DNA of 64,000 nt from an uncultured Paracoccaceae bacterium (GTDB taxonomy: Bacteria > Pseudomonadota > Alphaproteobacteria > Rhodobacterales > Rhodobacteraceae): contig CALESR010000270.1 in NCBI GenBank assembly GCA_937907485.1, forward strand, positions 7,582-71,581, given 5' to 3'. The notes below the pieces were generated by a model. That model had not been told where the DNA came from. It searched no databases and saw only the letters and a list, made by a program, of their open reading frames with translations. Positions 61,196-64,000 of this stretch are shown one piece after another. The translations under genes and the position numbers were made by a program. Every line of letters starts with the position of its first letter. Position 1 is the stretch's first letter.

Positions 61196-62929
61196 TTGCA
61201 GACGATGCGACTCAGGACCGGCCTTGCCGCCGCCGCGACATTGGCCGTGCTGGCCGCAGTCCCGGCTCAGGCCGATACCATGGCGCCCTGGTATGCCCCG
61301 GCGGCGACCCGCGCGGCCCAGTTCGCTGCCTATAGCGACGATTTTCGCCGCTCAGTCGTCGAATTCCAGCCCTTCCGAGCCGAACTCACCGGAACGGGTG
61401 CCGATGGCACGCCATTGCGGCTGACCTCGCTGAACCCCTATGTCAACGCATGGTTCGTGCTGGAAACCGGCGAGGGGCGTGCAGCGCGCTCGTGGCATCT
61501 GGAAAATGCGGCGCCCGAGCTCTTTACCGTCTCGCTGGGAGAGGACGGTCGCAGCCTGACTGTGACCAGCGAAGCCAGCAGCGTCGCCTGCGCCCCATGG
61601 GAGGGCGAATTGGAGGACGCGGCCGACAGTAACCTGCCCTATGCACCGATCTGTGACCAGCACCTGTTCCTGCGCAATGCCGGCTCCGGTAGCCGCACCA
61701 CGCGTGAGGCCGTGACCGAATTCCTGCGTGGTTATGTGCCCTTTGGCGAAAGTTTGATCAACCTGATCAAGGACACGCTGTACGAGGACGCCTATCTGAC
61801 CTCGGCGCAAGAGATGAACGAGGCCGAGGCGGGCGCGGTGGTGGCCTCGCTGGGGCAGGCGTTGCTGCGCCGCGCACCGGTGATGCGATCGAACTTGCGG
61901 GTCGATCTGGTCGGCGCCGACAGCACCCAGATGGAGGCCGGCAGCTGGTATGCCGTCCAGAACGCGCCCGGCATCTATGCCAGCGTCATGCAACCCGGTC
62001 TGGTGGCCGAGGATCTGATGCGCATCTCGGGGGCAAATGGCCTCGACGGGGTGGAGAATGGCTCGGATGTGCATCTCTGGGCCTTTGACATGTCGCGCTT
62101 TGACCTGCGCTACGAGATCGGCACCTCGCATCCTTCGGTCGGCTGGTCGCCGCGGCCTTCGGGTTCGGGCCGCGACTATTCGCTGCCGGGACCGGACGGG
62201 TTCGACGATCTCGAACCGCTGAACATGACGGGCATGCTGAACCCGGTGTTCATGGATCGCCTCGCCGGGATTTTCGCGGGCGGGTTCAAGCGCGATCACG
62301 GCGCCTGGCGCATGACCGATTTCGCTTATACCAACCACGGCCACCATTATGGCTTTGTCGTCAACGGCGTGGTGCTCAGCCGGCTGCAGCCGGGGCTGGC
62401 GACACTCTATGTGTTGCAAGACGGCTCGGTGAACATGGAGACATGGTCCGAGCAATCGAACGTCCTGTTGCCGCATATCCGCTTTGCCCGCCAGAATGGC
62501 ACCCCGCTGATCGAACCCAATGCCGAAGGAGTCGGTGTGCCCGGCAGTCAAGTGCGCAGTTGGATGGGCGGCAACTGGTCTGGCAGCGCCGAGGCCCAAT
62601 TGCGCACCCTGCGCTCGGGCGTCTGTGTGCGCCGGGTCGAGGATCGCCAGTTCCTGATCTATGCGGTCTTCATGTCGGTGACACCTTCGGGCATGGCGCG
62701 GACGTTTCAGGCCTATCAATGCGATTATGGCATGCTTTTGGACATGAACTCGCTCGATCTGACCTATTCGGCGATCTATCCGCGCGAACCCGGCTCGCCC
62801 GATTTCGAGATCGTGCATCTGGACCGTCGCATGGCGGAAAGCGACTCGCGCCACCGGGATGGCACGCCGATGGGTCGATTCATCGAATTCTCCGACAACC
62901 GGGATTTCTTTTACCTGCTGCGCCGTTAG
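61196..62929 (+). CDS. Secreted hypothetical protein (577 aa), possibly phosphodiester-glycosidase-like
   Basis: A 577-residue exported protein with a signal peptide (AAAATLAVLAAVPAQA-DT). I do not firmly recognise it. The region around residues 355-425 contains IFAGGFKRDHG, a YGFVVNGVVL block and GLATLYVLQDGSVNMETW, which resembles the phosphodiester glycosidase (NAGPA) core pattern of a G-F, then a G-x-x-V-N-G, then a glycine-rich repeat, but the match is loose. Cysteines occur in pairs (SSVACAPW/ICDQHL, GVCVRR/QCDYG). It is 11 bp upstream of a SUMF1-fold gene, so the pair is probably an operon acting outside the cytoplasm. Confidence 0.6.
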   Translation: MQTMRLRTGLAAAATLAVLAAVPAQADTMAPWYAPAATRAAQFAAYSDDFRRSVVEFQPFRAELTGTGADGTPLRLTSLNPYVNAWFVLETGEGRAARSWHLENAAPELFTVSLGEDGRSLTVTSEASSVACAPWEGELEDAADSNLPYAPICDQHLFLRNAGSGSRTTREAVTEFLRGYVPFGESLINLIKDTLYEDAYLTSAQEMNEAEAGAVVASLGQALLRRAPVMRSNLRVDLVGADSTQMEAGSWYAVQNAPGIYASVMQPGLVAEDLMRISGANGLDGVENGSDVHLWAFDMSRFDLRYEIGTSHPSVGWSPRPSGSGRDYSLPGPDGFDDLEPLNMTGMLNPVFMDRLAGIFAGGFKRDHGAWRMTDFAYTNHGHHYGFVVNGVVLSRLQPGLATLYVLQDGSVNMETWSEQSNVLLPHIRFARQNGTPLIEPNAEGVGVPGSQVRSWMGGNWSGSAEAQLRTLRSGVCVRRVEDRQFLIYAVFMSVTPSGMARTFQAYQCDYGMLLDMNSLDLTYSAIYPREPGSPDFEIVHLDRRMAESDSRHRDGTPMGRFIEFSDNRDFFYLLRR

Positions 62930-62940
62930 AGGAGGCTTCG

Positions 62941-63933
62941 ATGACGCGTCGAGTGGTTTTGGGTCTGGTTCTGTGTCTGGGTCTGGCGCCGCTTACGATG
63001 CAGGCCCAGACGTTGGCGCAGAACAACGAGGCAATGTTTCGCGAGATGAGTTCGGTGCGCGGCCTGTCAGGCGCGACGATGGACCGTATCCGCGCGATCT
63101 TTGCCGGGGCACCGCAGATGGGGCAGGGCAATCCGGCGGTCACCCGCCACCCGATGACCCCGGACGAGGCCGCGGCACGGCAGGGAGGCTCGGTCGAGTC
63201 CGTGCGCCGCGGCTATCGCAATGCCCGGTTCGAAAGCATCTGCGGACGGCCCTATGAGGTGCCGCTCTATGATCCGGCCACGCAGCGGCCCGAGGATGCC
63301 ACGGTCTGCGCCCATATGTTCGAGTATCCCAACGTGCCGCTGGCCTATCCTGTGACGTGGGTGCGGGCAGATCAGGCGGTGGCGCTCTGCGCCGCCGAAG
63401 GCGCGCGGATCGGCGATGCGCATGAATGGGAAGGGGCGGCAGCCGGCGCGCTGCTGGAGCCGGACTATCAGTTCCAACTGGGCAGTCACGGCGCGATGCG
63501 GGCCTGGCACAACAACCACTGGGCGCGGCAGTCGAACCTCTATTCGATCGGCGAATGGCGGCGCGGGGTCTGCGCCGCGGCCAGTTCGAAATCGCCCGGC
63601 TGCAATGGTGGGTCGTGGTCGGGTTGCGGCTCGAACACCTATCCGGCGGGGTCGTTCCCGCAATGCCACTCGCCCTTGGGGGTCTATGACATCGACGGCA
63701 ACGCCGCCGAGCACATGAACCTGCCGCTGGCCGAGAACCAGATGGCCTCGCGCGGGTCGACGATCCTCGGCGTGACCGAGATGAAGGGCTCGTGGTTCAT
63801 CTGGGACACAGTGCGGGCGCATGAACACTGGGCGCGCTGGCGGGCGCCGTTCTGGCACGGAACGCGGGTACTCTCATCCGCCAGCCATTCGAATTATCAC
63901 CTCGGGTTCCGGTGTTTTCGGACTATCCGCTGA
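62941..63933 (+). CDS. Secreted SUMF1/formylglycine-generating-enzyme-fold protein
   Basis: A 330-residue exported protein with a signal peptide (VVLGLVLCLGLAPLTMQAQ). The SUMF1 fold is suggested by YPVTWVRADQAVALCAAEGARIGDAHEWEGAA, GVYDIDGNAAEHM and the C-terminal SNYHLGFRCFR. In true formylglycine-generating enzymes the C-terminal motif has two active-site cysteines; here GFRC keeps one and the second is missing. GNVWEW is altered to GNAAEH. So it is likely a non-FGE member with a binding or other role. Several extra cysteines suggest disulfides. It follows the upstream secreted protein by 11 bp. Confidence 0.7.
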   Translation: MTRRVVLGLVLCLGLAPLTMQAQTLAQNNEAMFREMSSVRGLSGATMDRIRAIFAGAPQMGQGNPAVTRHPMTPDEAAARQGGSVESVRRGYRNARFESICGRPYEVPLYDPATQRPEDATVCAHMFEYPNVPLAYPVTWVRADQAVALCAAEGARIGDAHEWEGAAAGALLEPDYQFQLGSHGAMRAWHNNHWARQSNLYSIGEWRRGVCAAASSKSPGCNGGSWSGCGSNTYPAGSFPQCHSPLGVYDIDGNAAEHMNLPLAENQMASRGSTILGVTEMKGSWFIWDTVRAHEHWARWRAPFWHGTRVLSSASHSNYHLGFRCFRTIR

Positions 63934-64000
63934 GGCAACGAGACGATGCAGGGCTGGGCCCGTCGAAGGCCCGGCACCCTGCCCGAATTGCCGCGCGGCC
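63934..64000. other. Terminal stretch without a gene
   Basis: 67 bp after the last stop. GGGCTGGGCCCGTC and following CGAAGGCCCGGCACCCTGCC are GC-rich and could form a hairpin, but no T tract follows, so I make no terminator call. Confidence 0.2.

Overview
The window looks like a chromosome segment of a high-GC alphaproteobacterium, most likely a Rhodobacterales/Paracoccaceae member. Reasons: dense, strongly GC-biased coding with many ATGA/GTGA start-stop overlaps, a head-spike operon of the type known from the Rhodobacter capsulatus gene transfer agent (GTA), and the general gene style. No rRNA or other species marker is present, so this placement is an inference.

Positions 1-12.2 kb hold what I read as a lipid locus. 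A four-gene minus-strand operon encodes a UPF0104-type flippase-like protein, an LptB-type ATPase and two LptF/LptG-type permeases (the last runs off the left edge). Divergent from it are an inositol-3-phosphate synthase (ino1) and, 21 bp later, a serine palmitoyltransferase-type enzyme. Next come a short-chain reductase, a CDP-alcohol phosphatidyltransferase, a GT-A glycosyltransferase, a GT32 (OCH1/SUR1-type) glycosyltransferase, a polysaccharide deacetylase, a GT4 glycosyltransferase and a PagL-like outer-membrane deacylase. Together they suggest synthesis, glycosylation and Lpt-style export of an inositol-phosphate sphingolipid or related inositol lipid. This is the most interesting system in the window.

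Positions 12.2-37.4 kb are a Wzx/Wzy-type capsule or exopolysaccharide locus: a UDP-sugar 4,6-dehydratase, a Wzc-type tyrosine kinase, UDP-glucose dehydrogenase, UDP-glucuronate 4-epimerase, an acyltransferase carrying a 12-G homopolymer, a second nucleotide-sugar dehydrogenase, a Wzx-like flippase, an EpsG-like polymerase, several glycosyltransferases, a TupA-like ATP-grasp enzyme, a CapA-like protein, two methyltransferases, a deacetylase, a GNAT and the initiating sugar transferase. From 22.0 to 34.7 kb the genes overlap or abut almost continuously. A three-gene GTA-type head-spike operon sits inside this locus, which fits the known use of capsule as GTA receptor.

Positions 37,629-44,346 are a 6.7-kb integrated element bounded by an 18-bp direct repeat that is the 3' end of an intact tRNA-Ser(UGA). 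It carries a P4-type integrase, an AT-rich gene of unknown function, an AlpA-like regulator, a small HTH-like protein, a tiny membrane protein, a primase-polymerase, a secreted Sel1-repeat protein and a pair of mobile-element hypothetical genes. A tRNA-3'-end-like remnant inside it hints at accretion.

Positions 44.4-64 kb are mixed chromosomal genes: a hydantoinase/oxoprolinase family protein, a very large multi-PAS hybrid histidine kinase, an amine/amide utilisation-type cluster (DUF1989 protein, class III aminotransferase, glutamine-synthetase-like ligase), a secreted CapA-like protein, small conserved proteins, an MsrQ-like ferric-reductase-domain protein, a YpfJ-type zinc metallopeptidase, a YHYH protein, class II fumarase, and a secreted pair (large unknown protein plus SUMF1-fold protein). 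No CRISPR array, rRNA or insertion sequence was seen.
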